64,000 bases of DNA from the NCBI GenBank assembly GCA_049840875.1, contig JASGJE010000003.1:1-64000 (forward strand), given 5' to 3'. A program made the translations under genes and the position numbers. The first letter of the stretch is position 1. Every line of letters begins with the position of its first letter. Origin of the DNA: JAFDYH01 sp049840875. GTDB taxonomy: Bacteria; Bacteroidota; Bacteroidia; Chitinophagales; Chitinophagaceae. Under the pieces are notes generated by a model. It did no database searches, was not told the origin of the DNA, and saw only the letters and a list, made by a program, of their open reading frames with translations. This document shows positions 50,716 through 59,906 of this stretch, piece by piece.

Positions 50716-52932
50716 CTAATGCACTAAAAGTATCTTCTTCGTAATTGTTTTATCAGTGAAGTAAGCTCTTACAATGTAAACACCGGGAGCGAAATGGCTA
50801 AGGTCATAATTGTAATAGTTATTGGCCTGCCCTGTAGATATAACGGTCTCGGCTACGCGTTGTCCGACGGATGAGAAAATTGCGATTCCTTTCAGTTTAT
50901 CTGGTTGCGGGTAAAATTGAACCGTCAACGACCCCGTAGTAGGACTTGGTGTTGCCAGGAATCCCTGGTCTTTTAAATTCGGATTCACATTGACTGTTCG
51001 TACGTTAATATCATCAAGGAAAATATTGTTCTGCCATTCGTTCGTACTACGGAATGCCAGCATTACTTCACCTTGTGCGATGTAGCTACTGATATCCACG
51101 GAATCTTTTCTCCATTCACTAGAGGAAGGATAAAAGTCTGTTGCTGTAGCCCCTGCTCTTGTAATCAGATTCGTTCCCCATTTTTTATACAGGCTCGTAT
51201 AGGTTTTACCGCAATCTGTACTTGCAACGACTTCGAGTGTATCCCATGCACGTCCGGCATCGGTAGGATCATTATAAACCGCAGCTGCGACCTGGAAACT
51301 GATAAATGCAGAGTCTGCAGTACCAAGATTTAAAACAGGCAATCGCAAATAATCTTTCTGGTCAGTTATCTCGTAGTTGATATTATTCATGTACACAGAA
51401 CTGTTGCCGGTTTTAGCATAACCACTTATTTTTTGCCAGGTTACTAATCCATCAGGATTAACAATATCCCATCCCACCGGAGGGAAAGTACTTCCTTCAA
51501 AACTTTCGGATAGCGGTGCAATTACCGGCGGCTGATAACTAACGGTCATCGTCAGGGTATCATTGGTTACGTCCTGGTCTACTGATCCATCGGGGTTACT
51601 TGACCAGATAGTAAGAAGATGTGTGCCTGCACCGATAGTTAAGCTGCTAAGAGCTACGGTCTGCGTATCGAGGCTTGCTATAGATCCTGTCCAATTGGTT
51701 GATATAACAGTTCCGTTATCAATTTTTGCGTCAATAGTCAAAGAAGTGAGTGTAAGAGCGCCACGATTAAAGATTGTAACTGATGGCGTAAATGTAGGAT
51801 CACAAACTCTTGAAGATGGGTTATTAATTAATCTTGGCTGTGCATCATAGTTCTCCAGCACGGCAGGCAGGCAACCATCAGATGTAAGTAATGATGCACG
51901 GCTTGTCGTTACCGCGGTTTCCATACGATCTACCTGGTCTGCTGTAAACATTACCAGGCAATCATCGGCCGTGTAGTCCATGTAATTCTCGTACATAATC
52001 CCCGGCGAAGTCATTGTACAGGCATCCGTCTTCACACCAGTCGGACAACCTGCGGTTGAGTTAGCCTGGTTAGGTGTATCGGCAATAAAATCAGTACCGG
52101 TGCAAGCGCCATCATCATCACCCCAGGTGTGATAGAGATTAAAGTAATGCCCGATTTCATGCGTTAACGTCTTTCCTTTATTGAAACCGGAAAGTGAACC
52201 TCCGGGTATACATTCATAATCAATTACTACACCTTGCTCATCCGCGCTTGTTGAATTTGGGAATGTGCCATATCCTAATAAATCTCCTGCTAAATCGCAA
52301 ATCCAGATGTTGAGATATTTCGAAGGATCCCAGGCGTCTTCTCCACCCAACGCGTTATGTTTTACCGATTCATTATCGGTATTTGAAAAATTATCTTTCG
52401 TTGTAACAAAACGATCGATCCCTGTAGTTGGCTCGCCTGTTGGGGTACGTTTGGCCAAACAAAAACTGATATTCGATTTCCCAAATACAGATTTGAAAGC
52501 TGAAGGAATGCGAACCGAATCGCCGTTTAAGCCAGCATAATCTTTATTGATAGTGTCTAGCTGGGCCAACACCTGTGTATCAGAAACCACGGATGGATCT
52601 TTCATCACAATGTGAAAAACAATTGGAATAACAGCAGGGGCAGCGAGGACGCGTTCATTACCGCGGTTAAGCTGACGTTGTTGAATATAGCTGAGTAATT
52701 CAGCCTGTTTTTTGTCAAAGGCGACTTTCAATGCAGGATTGCGTTTGAATTTGGTCTGAAGAAGATCCATTGTGCCACAATTACGCTGCTGCGCATGCAG
52801 TTCGCCGATAGCTAACACAATGATGCCAAAGACAAGGGCACTTTTAAAGAAGATGGTTTTCAAAACGGCCAATATTTTTCTGAAAAATGAAAAATAGATC
52901 AAATTATCCGGAAAATATAATAGACAGCACAA
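50716..52932 (-). CDS. Secreted M43 (pappalysin-like) metalloprotease with type IX sorting domain
   Basis: Product of 738 residues. The zinc site is LTHEIGHYFNLYH, with HExxHxxxxxH at 258-268, followed by the cysteine-rich NSTAGCPTG and a Met-turn MDYTADDC, as in M43 proteases. Fibronectin-like and CARDB-like segments follow, then a MAM/jelly-roll-like region, and a C-terminal sorting domain (PTTGSLTVQFYPQ ... APGVYIVRAYFTDKTITKKILLVH) for the type IX secretion system. The signal peptide is FGIIVLAIGELHAQ at about 35-48, so the true start is probably a TTG near residue 23 and not the first codon. It likely degrades extracellular protein. Confidence 0.92.
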   Translation of the reverse strand: MCCLLYFPDNLIYFSFFRKILAVLKTIFFKSALVFGIIVLAIGELHAQQRNCGTMDLLQTKFKRNPALKVAFDKKQAELLSYIQQRQLNRGNERVLAAPAVIPIVFHIVMKDPSVVSDTQVLAQLDTINKDYAGLNGDSVRIPSAFKSVFGKSNISFCLAKRTPTGEPTTGIDRFVTTKDNFSNTDNESVKHNALGGEDAWDPSKYLNIWICDLAGDLLGYGTFPNSTSADEQGVVIDYECIPGGSLSGFNKGKTLTHEIGHYFNLYHTWGDDDGACTGTDFIADTPNQANSTAGCPTGVKTDACTMTSPGIMYENYMDYTADDCLVMFTADQVDRMETAVTTSRASLLTSDGCLPAVLENYDAQPRLINNPSSRVCDPTFTPSVTIFNRGALTLTSLTIDAKIDNGTVISTNWTGSIASLDTQTVALSSLTIGAGTHLLTIWSSNPDGSVDQDVTNDTLTMTVSYQPPVIAPLSESFEGSTFPPVGWDIVNPDGLVTWQKISGYAKTGNSSVYMNNINYEITDQKDYLRLPVLNLGTADSAFISFQVAAAVYNDPTDAGRAWDTLEVVASTDCGKTYTSLYKKWGTNLITRAGATATDFYPSSSEWRKDSVDISSYIAQGEVMLAFRSTNEWQNNIFLDDINVRTVNVNPNLKDQGFLATPSPTTGSLTVQFYPQPDKLKGIAIFSSVGQRVAETVISTGQANNYYNYDLSHFAPGVYIVRAYFTDKTITKKILLVH

Positions 52933-53121
52933 TTACCTGTTCACAGATTTCCATGCAGTACGGAGAGTTCGCATATTGACTAAACAGGTTCACTGTAGTT
53001 TAACCCGTTATAAGTCAATAACGTGAAAAAGCGAAAAAGAGTTTGTTTTTGGGAAAATAACCTGACGAAACTTTGTTTTTAATATATGATTGAAGAATTC
53101 GTTTACCTGAATTCAACCAGA

Positions 53122-53161
53122 AAGCCCTTTTTGCACAGCAATGCCGTTGCAAAAAGGGCTT
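53122..53161 (-). terminator. Hairpin after the Gfo/Idh gene
   Basis: AAGCCCTTTTTGCA (53122-53135) and TGCAAAAAGGGCTT (53148-53161) form a perfect 14-bp stem with a 12-nt loop, 17 nt after the minus-strand Gfo/Idh stop. The following T tract is weak. Confidence 0.65.
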
Positions 53162-53178
53162 GAAAATCGGATCATGTA

Positions 53179-54372
53179 TCAGGAAAGTATCTTTTCTGAA
53201 ATCTGTCCTGTCTTCTTGTGTTTTAAAATCACTTTCTTGGCCCCATAGTGAGTTACCTCTTCTTTTATCAGATAATTATCGGCGTCGTATTCCGTAAGAT
53301 GGTTGTCTTTACCGATTCCTTCTTTACCTCGCCATACTTCCAGGTTTACCGGTTCCCATGCTTTTGTTTTTGCACTTTTGTAAGCCGCATCGATGATAGC
53401 ATTTACTACATAGCCATCGTAAAATGTTTCTCTTGGCTCTGTTCCCTTTTCCATGGCGTTAAACATATCGGTGAACATGTGATTATAACCAAGATCATTC
53501 ACTTCGTCACCGACAGGGAACAACCAGCCTGTATTGCTTTCTGCTTTTTCGGCAACGTAGTCAGCCCCTTTGCCGGTTGTGAACATATCCATACCGGTGC
53601 GCAGAAAATTATTGATCCAGATAGTTCCTTCTGATCCCATTACTTCATCACGCAAATCCATGCCACCGCGAAAAGTCCAGCTTACTTCAAACTGCCCGAT
53701 AGCGCCATTCTCGTATTTTACCAGGCCGATTGCATGGTCTTCTGCGTCTATCGGTTTTACCTGCGTATCCATCCAGCACATTACTTCCACCGGCTTGATG
53801 TCTTTACCGATAAATGATCGTGCAATTTCTATACAATGACAACCGAGATCGAGAATGCAACCACCACCGGCCAGTTCGATATTCCAGAACCAATCGCTGT
53901 GCGGGCCGGGATGCGCTTCTCTTGATTTAGCCCATAATATTCTACCCAGTGCGCCACTCTTTACACTTTCATAAGCCTTCAGAAATTTTGGCGAGTAAAC
54001 AAGATCTTCAAGATAGCCATTAAAAATACCCGCAGCTTCTACAGCTCTTAACATACGTAACGCCTCGGCGCCATTGCGGCCAAGTGGTTTTGTTGTTACA
54101 ACAGGCTTTTTATGTTTGCAGCAAAGTAGTACAGCCTCCTCGTGCACATTGTTCGGCAAGGAAATGCAAACAACATCCACATCGGGATGAGCTATTGCTT
54201 CTTCCATTTTGGAAGTGTAATGATCGCATCCGTAATCTGCTGCGAACTTCTTTGCATTTTCTTCTTTACGGGCATAGATGCTTACAATTTTGTCTTTACT
54301 TCTCTGTCCCTGTAGTGAATCTGCATAAAAACGTCCGATAAAACCGGAACCAAGCATAGCAATTCGTTTCAT
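53179..54372 (-). CDS. Gfo/Idh/MocA family oxidoreductase
   Basis: Cytoplasmic NAD(P)-dependent oxidoreductase of 397 residues without a signal peptide. The Rossmann motif is MLGSGFIGRFYADSL, the family lysine motif is VVTTKPLGRNG, and the active-site helix is GGCILDLGCHCIEIARSF. It probably oxidises a sugar or inositol. The next gene upstream is an MFS permease, which may import the substrate. Confidence 0.92.
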   Translation of the reverse strand: MKRIAMLGSGFIGRFYADSLQGQRSKDKIVSIYARKEENAKKFAADYGCDHYTSKMEEAIAHPDVDVVCISLPNNVHEEAVLLCCKHKKPVVTTKPLGRNGAEALRMLRAVEAAGIFNGYLEDLVYSPKFLKAYESVKSGALGRILWAKSREAHPGPHSDWFWNIELAGGGCILDLGCHCIEIARSFIGKDIKPVEVMCWMDTQVKPIDAEDHAIGLVKYENGAIGQFEVSWTFRGGMDLRDEVMGSEGTIWINNFLRTGMDMFTTGKGADYVAEKAESNTGWLFPVGDEVNDLGYNHMFTDMFNAMEKGTEPRETFYDGYVVNAIIDAAYKSAKTKAWEPVNLEVWRGKEGIGKDNHLTEYDADNYLIKEEVTHYGAKKVILKHKKTGQISEKILS

Positions 54373-54472
54373 TGTTTTGTCAAAGTTTAAAGGGTTTAAT
54401 TATTGACAAGCTTTAAGCTTTAGGCTTTAAGCTTTACTCATTTAAAATCTTTTACGGCCTACATTTAATTGC

Positions 54473-55696
54473 TTATGCCGCTTGCTGTATCTGTCTTTTT
54501 TCCCTGAAGAATAAAATAAAATAAATTAATACCGCAATCGCAATGTAGGCTGGCACAAGCCACACATCTTGCCAATTGTGATCATTCTTTTTTGTAACGG
54601 CGTTAATTGTAGATAAGGTGTATTTATCAGCTATTATTCCAGAAAACCATGTTCCTATAAACATACCAAGTCCATACGTGGCAAAAGTAAAAAGGCCTTG
54701 AGCCGCATTTTTTATTTTCTCACCGGCCTTCTTTTCAGTATACATATAACCTGTCACAAAAAAGAAATCATAGCAAATACCGTGTAAGACAATACCTGCA
54801 TAAATCAACCATATACCTGAATTTGTATCACCAAATGAAAATGCGAAATATCTCAAAGCCCAACCAATGATACCCAGAAGTAGCATTTTCTTTACCCCAA
54901 TCCTGTAAAATAAAAATGGTATTGCCAGAATGAAGACAGCTTCAGAAACTTGCCCAAAAATCATTTTGGCGGTTGGTTCCTTGACACCTATTTCGCTTAG
55001 AAATAAATTGGCAAAACCATAATAGAAAGATAGAGGAATACATACCAGTATTGCTGCTATAAAGAAAATCAGATATGGTTTATCCTTAAATAAAACAAAA
55101 GCCTCGGTTCCTAATGCTTTTGATGCCGAAGCATCGGATGATTTGCTCTTAGGCGGAGTTTGCGGTAAGAAAAAACTTAAAATTCCCAGAACCGCAGATA
55201 CGCCAGATGCAAGAATGAATGTACCCGATGTTTGACCAATGCCCAGCCACGCTATCGCCAAACCTGACAGGATCCATCCAATCGTTCCAAAAACTCTGAT
55301 CCACGGAAATTGTTTACCGGGGTTGTTCATTTGATTAAATGCTACACTATTAGATAAAGCGATTGTAGGCATATACAGTAATGAATAAAATAGAACTATC
55401 CAATAGAAAACTGCATTGTTAGTTATTTTAGTCGCTAAAATTAATAATGCAGCGCCTGCTAAATGCAGTACACCCATTATACGCTGTGCCGGAAAAAAGC
55501 GGTCGGCCACCATACCAATAAAAAAAGGAGAAATCATTGTCGCCACGGCGAGTGCCCCATATGTAAGCCCAATCTGACCATCAGAAGAAGCAAGGTTAAC
55601 TTTCATATAGGTCGACAACGTTACATACCACGAGCCCCAGATAAAATATTCAAGAAGCATCATCAGCGCCAGCAGAATACCTGTGTTTGTTTTCAT
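54473..55696 (-). CDS. MFS permease, nucleoside:H+ symporter (NupG) type
   Basis: Inner-membrane protein of 407 residues with twelve predicted helices. MMLLEYFIWGSWYVTLSTYMK, the GLTYGALAVATMISPFFIGMVADRFFP loop and IRVFGTIGWILSGL are typical of the NupG/XapB-like permeases, a family that in Bacteroidota is often found with sugar oxidoreductases. The Gfo/Idh gene lies 100 nt downstream; the gap holds three AAGCTTTA repeats at about 54411-54435. Substrate is a nucleoside or a sugar. Confidence 0.88.
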   Translation of the reverse strand: MKTNTGILLALMMLLEYFIWGSWYVTLSTYMKVNLASSDGQIGLTYGALAVATMISPFFIGMVADRFFPAQRIMGVLHLAGAALLILATKITNNAVFYWIVLFYSLLYMPTIALSNSVAFNQMNNPGKQFPWIRVFGTIGWILSGLAIAWLGIGQTSGTFILASGVSAVLGILSFFLPQTPPKSKSSDASASKALGTEAFVLFKDKPYLIFFIAAILVCIPLSFYYGFANLFLSEIGVKEPTAKMIFGQVSEAVFILAIPFLFYRIGVKKMLLLGIIGWALRYFAFSFGDTNSGIWLIYAGIVLHGICYDFFFVTGYMYTEKKAGEKIKNAAQGLFTFATYGLGMFIGTWFSGIIADKYTLSTINAVTKKNDHNWQDVWLVPAYIAIAVLIYFILFFREKRQIQQAA

Positions 55697-55873
55697 TCAA
55701 GCTTGAGTTTTGGTTTTACTATTAATCAGTGTTATAAAAGCCATCAAATTATGTCAAATAAATAAGATTACCTGATAAGTTATTTGAAGAATAGAATCAC
55801 AGAATAAAGGGTGGAAAAATTACTGAAAAAATCAATGCTGATCTATTTTTAATAGCTGTATTTTGCAGCGCTT

Positions 55874-56527
55874 ATGAGATCAACAGAAGATTCATACCTG
55901 CACAAAGGTTTGCGTAAACAGTTGGTAGAAGTAGTGAAGCAAAAAGGCATCAGCAATGAAAAGGTTTTGAACGCGATCAATACGATTCCCCGTCATTTTT
56001 TTCTCGATTCTGCATTTGATAAACACGCTTACGAAGACCGTGCGTTTCCGATTGGTGAAGGACAGACTATTTCACAACCATACACTGTTGCGTATCAAAG
56101 TCAGTTACTAGAAGTAAAACCGTTTGAAAAAATTCTGGAGATCGGTACCGGTAGCGCTTACCAGGCTGCAGTACTTGCTGAGTTGGGAGCAATAGTTTAT
56201 ACAATCGAACGGCAAAAGCCATTGTACGAAAGCAACAAGAGTTTTGCATACCTGAAAAAATATCATAACATTAAATTCTTCTATGGCGACGGGTATGAAG
56301 GTCTGCCTACGTTCGCTCCATTTGATAAAGTAATTATTACAGCGGCGGCGCCAGAAATTCCACAAAAATTGATAGATCAATTAAAGCCAGGCGGTATGAT
56401 GGTGATTCCTGTTGGTAGTGGCGAAGTACAACAAATGCGCCGCATTATAAAACAGGAAAATGGTTCAGTAAAAGAAGAAGTATTTGACAATTTTTCTTTT
56501 GTACCAATGCTGGGAGGGAAGAAATAG
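55874..56527 (+). CDS. pcm: Protein-L-isoaspartate O-methyltransferase
   Basis: Repairs isomerised aspartyl residues in aged proteins with S-adenosylmethionine. The 217-residue product has IPRHFFLD, the EIGTGSAYQAAVLAEL SAM motif, FYGDGYEGLP and FDKVIITAAAPEIPQKLIDQLKPGG. The overall length and IGEGQTISQPYTVA match family members. It is single, convergent with the LemA gene. Confidence 0.95.
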   Translation: MRSTEDSYLHKGLRKQLVEVVKQKGISNEKVLNAINTIPRHFFLDSAFDKHAYEDRAFPIGEGQTISQPYTVAYQSQLLEVKPFEKILEIGTGSAYQAAVLAELGAIVYTIERQKPLYESNKSFAYLKKYHNIKFFYGDGYEGLPTFAPFDKVIITAAAPEIPQKLIDQLKPGGMMVIPVGSGEVQQMRRIIKQENGSVKEEVFDNFSFVPMLGGKK

Positions 56528-56546
56528 TCTGGAGTTGATAGTACGT

Positions 56547-56589
56547 AGTCGATAGTAATAATCTTACTAATAACTAAACACTATCGACT
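56547..56589. repeat. AGTCGATAGT inverted repeat between convergent genes
   Basis: AGTCGATAGT (56547-56556) and ACTATCGACT (56580-56589) are perfect inverted repeats between pcm and the LemA gene; the LemA stop codon (56588-56590) overlaps the right arm. Possible weak bidirectional terminator or dispersed repeat. Confidence 0.55.
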
Positions 56590-57148
56590 AAATACTCACT
56601 TTCGGTGATTCATCTATCTCAATTAATTTTTCAGCGCCGAATTCAATAACGGGTTCTTTTATAAAATCAAAATTGCTGGCGATAAGATTATTGGGAAATT
56701 TTTCGAGAGCGTTATTATATGTCGTCGTTGCGGTATTAAACGTATCACGCAGTGATAGAATTGTGCCTTCAATAGTATCGAGTTCTTCCCGTATTTTTTG
56801 AAATGCCTGGTTCGTCTGAAGATCAGAATGAGTTATGAGACTTGCATTCATATTGCGCAGACTTGCTGTCAATAATTGTTCAGATTTTATTTTATCCTCT
56901 ATTGTTGTTGCGCTCACTGCTGCAGAACGTGCCTCTGTTACTTTTTGTAAAAGATTTCGTTCGTAACCCTGCTGATTTTTCACAGTTTCTACCAATTGAG
57001 AAATCAAAACATGTCGTTGTTGTAATAACGTATTAATGTTAGCAAATGCAATTGTTCGTTGCCGGCGTAACATCCTGAGCTTATTGTACGTCCGTATCAG
57101 CAGAAATATGATGATCCCAAAGATGACAAGAAGGATAATTACTGGCAT
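56588..57148 (-). CDS. LemA family protein
   Basis: Product of 186 residues: one N-terminal transmembrane helix (VIILLVIFGIIIFLLIRTYN) and a long helical domain with FANINTLLQQRHVLISQLVETVKN, the LemA core, then TATTTYNNALEKFPNNLIASNFDF. LemA proteins sit in the membrane facing outward or the periplasm and are of unknown function. Separate transcript from its upstream neighbour because of the terminator at 57200-57229. Confidence 0.93.
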   Translation of the reverse strand: MPVIILLVIFGIIIFLLIRTYNKLRMLRRQRTIAFANINTLLQQRHVLISQLVETVKNQQGYERNLLQKVTEARSAAVSATTIEDKIKSEQLLTASLRNMNASLITHSDLQTNQAFQKIREELDTIEGTILSLRDTFNTATTTYNNALEKFPNNLIASNFDFIKEPVIEFGAEKLIEIDESPKVSI

Positions 57149-57199
57149 AACTTAAGGTCTGTAGCGGTTATTCAAATCTACGATTTCCCTATGGCAAAA

Positions 57200-57229
57200 A
57201 ATAACCCCGGTTTTTTGACCGGGGTTATT
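57200..57229 (-). terminator. Rho-independent terminator after the DUF1579 gene
   Basis: AATAACCCCGGT (57200-57211) and ACCGGGGTTATT (57218-57229) form a perfect 12-bp stem with a 6-nt loop. On the minus strand it follows the DUF1579 stop by 16 nt and is followed by a T tract (complement of 57196-57201). Confidence 0.88.
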
Positions 57230-57245
57230 CTGCATTAAATGTGCG

Positions 57246-57818
57246 TTATTTCTTACGGGTGAGTTTTATCTCCATGCTCTTGTATTCCTTTCCCGCGGAT
57301 GTGTTGTATATCTCAATCGTTTGATGATCATCATCCGTAATTGTAAAAACTTCACGCATCGCAATTTCTTTGCCGGAGGAAGGATCAACGGTTTTGCCCT
57401 TTGTTGTCAGGGATTTTGTAGCATTATCCCATTTACCTTCAAGGATCGTTATACCGGTTCCCATATTATCAATCCATGTGCTGATAAATTTTTTCAACGC
57501 ATTGTCGTACGCAAGGGTACTCACACCTTCAAATGCCATTCCGTTCATAGTAGCTGCAAATTTTGATTGCTGGTAACGACCACCCAGCAACATGCTATTA
57601 GTACATGACCCTGTAGTTTCTGTCGCTGGTGCCCCGGGCCCCATCCACATTTTCATCGTAGCGTCCCAATCGCCGTCTGATTTAGCAAGCATTTTGTGTA
57701 CATCACCCGGAGTCATGTACTCCATCCATTTTTTCATTTCCGCTTCGGTCTGTGCATTGATTTTTGTAGAAAGGGAAAGAATAAGAAGTGAGCAAATAGT
57801 TAAGGTTATCTTTTTCAT
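57246..57818 (-). CDS. Secreted DUF1579 domain protein
   Basis: Product of 190 residues with a signal peptide (ending INAQ). The DUF1579 core is visible: LAKSDGDWDATMKMWMGPGAPATETTGSC, MLLGGRYQQSKFAATMNGMAFEG, TWIDNMGTGITILEGKWD. These are lipocalin-like beta barrels of unknown function. Divergent from prfB. Confidence 0.88.
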   Translation of the reverse strand: MKKITLTICSLLILSLSTKINAQTEAEMKKWMEYMTPGDVHKMLAKSDGDWDATMKMWMGPGAPATETTGSCTNSMLLGGRYQQSKFAATMNGMAFEGVSTLAYDNALKKFISTWIDNMGTGITILEGKWDNATKSLTTKGKTVDPSSGKEIAMREVFTITDDDHQTIEIYNTSAGKEYKSMEIKLTRKK

Positions 57819-57907
57819 AACTGTAAGTTTGTATTAAGCTACGACAATTATCAATATCGTTGAAATCTATCGAACGAATTGTAAAGCCTGTATTCATTAC
57901 ATTCAGT

Positions 57908-57915
57908 TATATTTG
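57908..57915 (+). promoter_or_regulatory. Putative -7 promoter element of prfB
   Basis: TATATTTG matches the Bacteroidota -7 consensus TAnnTTTG exactly and lies only 6 nt before the prfB start codon. No good TTTG box was found at the expected spacing. Confidence 0.45.
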
Positions 57916-57921
57916 CACCCT

Positions 57922-59017
57922 ATGACAACAGAAAAAATTCAGGAAATGCGGGAACGGGTTACCGTTCTAAGGAGGTTTCTTTGACGTCGCTAATCGTCAG
58001 TTTAAAATCGCAGAAGAGAAACAACTTTCTCTAAGCCCGGGGTTCTGGGATGATAATAAAAGGGCTACTGAAATTCTCAAGAGTATAAAGTTGAATGAAT
58101 ATTGGGTCGGCCTCTACGACGAGGTGAACGGCGCAGTGGAAGACTTTGCGGTACTCTTCGATTTCTGGAAAGCCGGTGATGCTACCGAAGAAGAAACAAA
58201 AGAAGCTTTTGAAAAGGCGCAAAGAGGCATTGAAGAAGCCGAGTTTAAAAGCACACTCAATCAACCCGAAGATGAATTGCCTGCCGTTCTTCAAATCAAT
58301 AGTGGTGCAGGAGGAACGGAAAGCCAAGATTGGGCAGAAATGCTGGCACGCATGTATCGCATGTATGGGCAGAAACAGGGTTGGACCGTTACCGAACTGG
58401 ACTGGGTATGGGGTGATGGCGCAGGAATAAAAACAGCAACGCTGCAGTTTGACGGACCGTTTGCTTATGGTTTTTTAAAAGCTGAGAGCGGAGTACATCG
58501 CCTGGTACGTATCAGCCCGTTTGATAGCAATGCAAGAAGACATACTTCCTTCGCTTCGATATTTGTTTATCCATTGGTTGACGATAGTATTAACATCGAA
58601 ATAAAAGATGCCGATGTAAAAATGGAGACTGCACGCAGCGGCGGCGCTGGCGGACAGAACGTAAACAAAGTAGAGACAAAAGTTTTTCTCACCCATATTC
58701 CCACAGGGATTACTGTTGTGTGCCAGACGGAGCGGTCGCAATTGGGTAACCGGGAGAAGGCTATGCAGATGTTGAAAAGCCGTTTGTACGAAGAAGAATT
58801 ACGTAAACGTGAAGCATTGAAAAATGCTGCGAATGCGAATAAAAGAAAAATTGAATGGGGATCACAGATACGTTCTTATGTTTTTCATCCTTATAAAATG
58901 ATCAAAGATCATCGTACAGATTATGAGGTCGGAAATGTGCAACCGGTAATGGATGGCGATCTTGACGGTTTTATCAAAGCTTACCTGATGAGCATGAAAG
59001 AGGAAGAGGCTTCATGA
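57922..59017 (+). CDS. prfB: Peptide chain release factor 2, with programmed +1 frameshift
   Basis: RF2 releases nascent proteins at UGA and UAA. The zero frame from ATG 57922 runs 20 codons to an in-frame TGA at 57982-57984. The site AGGAGG TTT CTT TGA C (57970-57985) is the known autoregulatory +1 frameshift: the ribosome slips on CTT and continues in the frame of GAC GTC to 59017, giving about 364 residues. The tripeptide anticodon SPF is at 198-200 and the catalytic GGQ at 243-245. When RF2 is scarce, slippage rises. This is a functional gene, not a pseudogene. Confidence 0.96.
57970..57985 (+). promoter_or_regulatory. prfB programmed frameshift site
   Basis: Internal Shine-Dalgarno-like AGGAGG, 3 nt, then the slippery CTT TGA C. 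It forces +1 frameshifting in place of termination at the in-frame UGA. Confidence 0.92.
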
Positions 59018-59045
59018 TCCGATAAATAAGTTGCGCTAATAATCT

Positions 59046-59080
59046 TTTACTAAATATCCCCCAAAAGAATATTTAGTAAA
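59046..59080. terminator. Hairpin between prfB and the convergent gene
   Basis: TTTACTAAATAT (59046-59057) and ATATTTAGTAAA (59069-59080) form a perfect 12-bp stem with an 11-nt loop, 29 nt after the prfB stop. AT-rich flanks on both sides; could serve both convergent genes. Confidence 0.6.
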
Positions 59081-59098
59081 GGATTTAAGATGCAAAAA

Positions 59099-59725
59099 TT
59101 ATTGATTTGCTAATTCAATCACCTTTATCATTTTATTCAAAACTTCTTTTCTGTTTGCCTTGTGCTCTTCACTATATCTTTCAATTAATATCGGCAAGAG
59201 CTGACGTCGTAATGCGGTATGAGTTAAGTAATGAAGATCGCTGTCGATTTTCCCTTCCATGGCAAATTGTGCAAAGCCTGTGCCGATAATTGCATTGTCC
59301 ATTTGCAATAGATAAATACCGCCCATACCTTCCGCGCTTTTTAAAATCAAATCTTGTATTGATTCATCTGAAATATTGTCATCAAAGCCTGGTGAATTTT
59401 TTAACGACTGCTTAAGTTGCTCGACTTGTTGGAAAATATTATCTGTGTTTGCTTTGATCTTAATAAATTCTGCGACCTTTTCGGGATCAAGTTCATTCCA
59501 ATCGAATAAGGGAAGGTTCCACCGTACTAAAAGGTCGCTTAGATAATTGATTGGGTTTGCTGTTGCGTTAGTTTTCCTCCATTGACTAAACCCGTGCGCC
59601 GCATCAGCGCCGGAATCGCTTCCAAATGGGCCCGCCTCATCATTAGGACTCCAGAAGAAATCTTCATTCATAAGACTTCTTGCTTTACTGTGTGAATGTT
59701 TCCTGGGATCAGAGAAGAAGTCCAT
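59099..59725 (-). CDS. Uncharacterised protein, YfeS-like N-terminal motif
   Basis: Cytoplasmic protein of 208 residues, no signal or membrane segment. The N-terminal block FFWSPNDEAGPFGSDSGADAAHGFSQWRKTNATANPINYLSDLLVRW resembles the uncharacterised YfeS-like family, as I recall it; this link is weak. The remainder is acidic and helical (RRQLLPILIERYSEEHKANRKEVLNKMIKVIELANQ). No function can be proposed. Single gene. Confidence 0.6.
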   Translation of the reverse strand: MDFFSDPRKHSHSKARSLMNEDFFWSPNDEAGPFGSDSGADAAHGFSQWRKTNATANPINYLSDLLVRWNLPLFDWNELDPEKVAEFIKIKANTDNIFQQVEQLKQSLKNSPGFDDNISDESIQDLILKSAEGMGGIYLLQMDNAIIGTGFAQFAMEGKIDSDLHYLTHTALRRQLLPILIERYSEEHKANRKEVLNKMIKVIELANQ

Positions 59726-59906
59726 TTTGGTAGTTTATGTTAATTAAAATTTTCAGGTTAAATAGATTTTCAAAGTTCTTTCAATCGTTCAATTTTATCA
59801 TCTTTAATTTCTTTGTTGCTATTACAGTTGAATTGTACAAGACCTAAATTTATGTAATTGTTGTAACCAAATAGAGCCTTCATCGTTTAACCAGAAAACC
59901 TTCCCG

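Noticed and set aside
54405..54440. Operator made of AAGCTTTA repeats between the Gfo/Idh and MFS genes
   Set aside because: The units look like simple sequence repeats seen in other gaps; no symmetry or regulator gene supports an operator.
57922..57984. prfB as a pseudogene because of the early in-frame TGA
   Set aside because: The AGGAGG-TTT-CTT-TGA-C site is the known programmed frameshift, and both frames join into a normal RF2.
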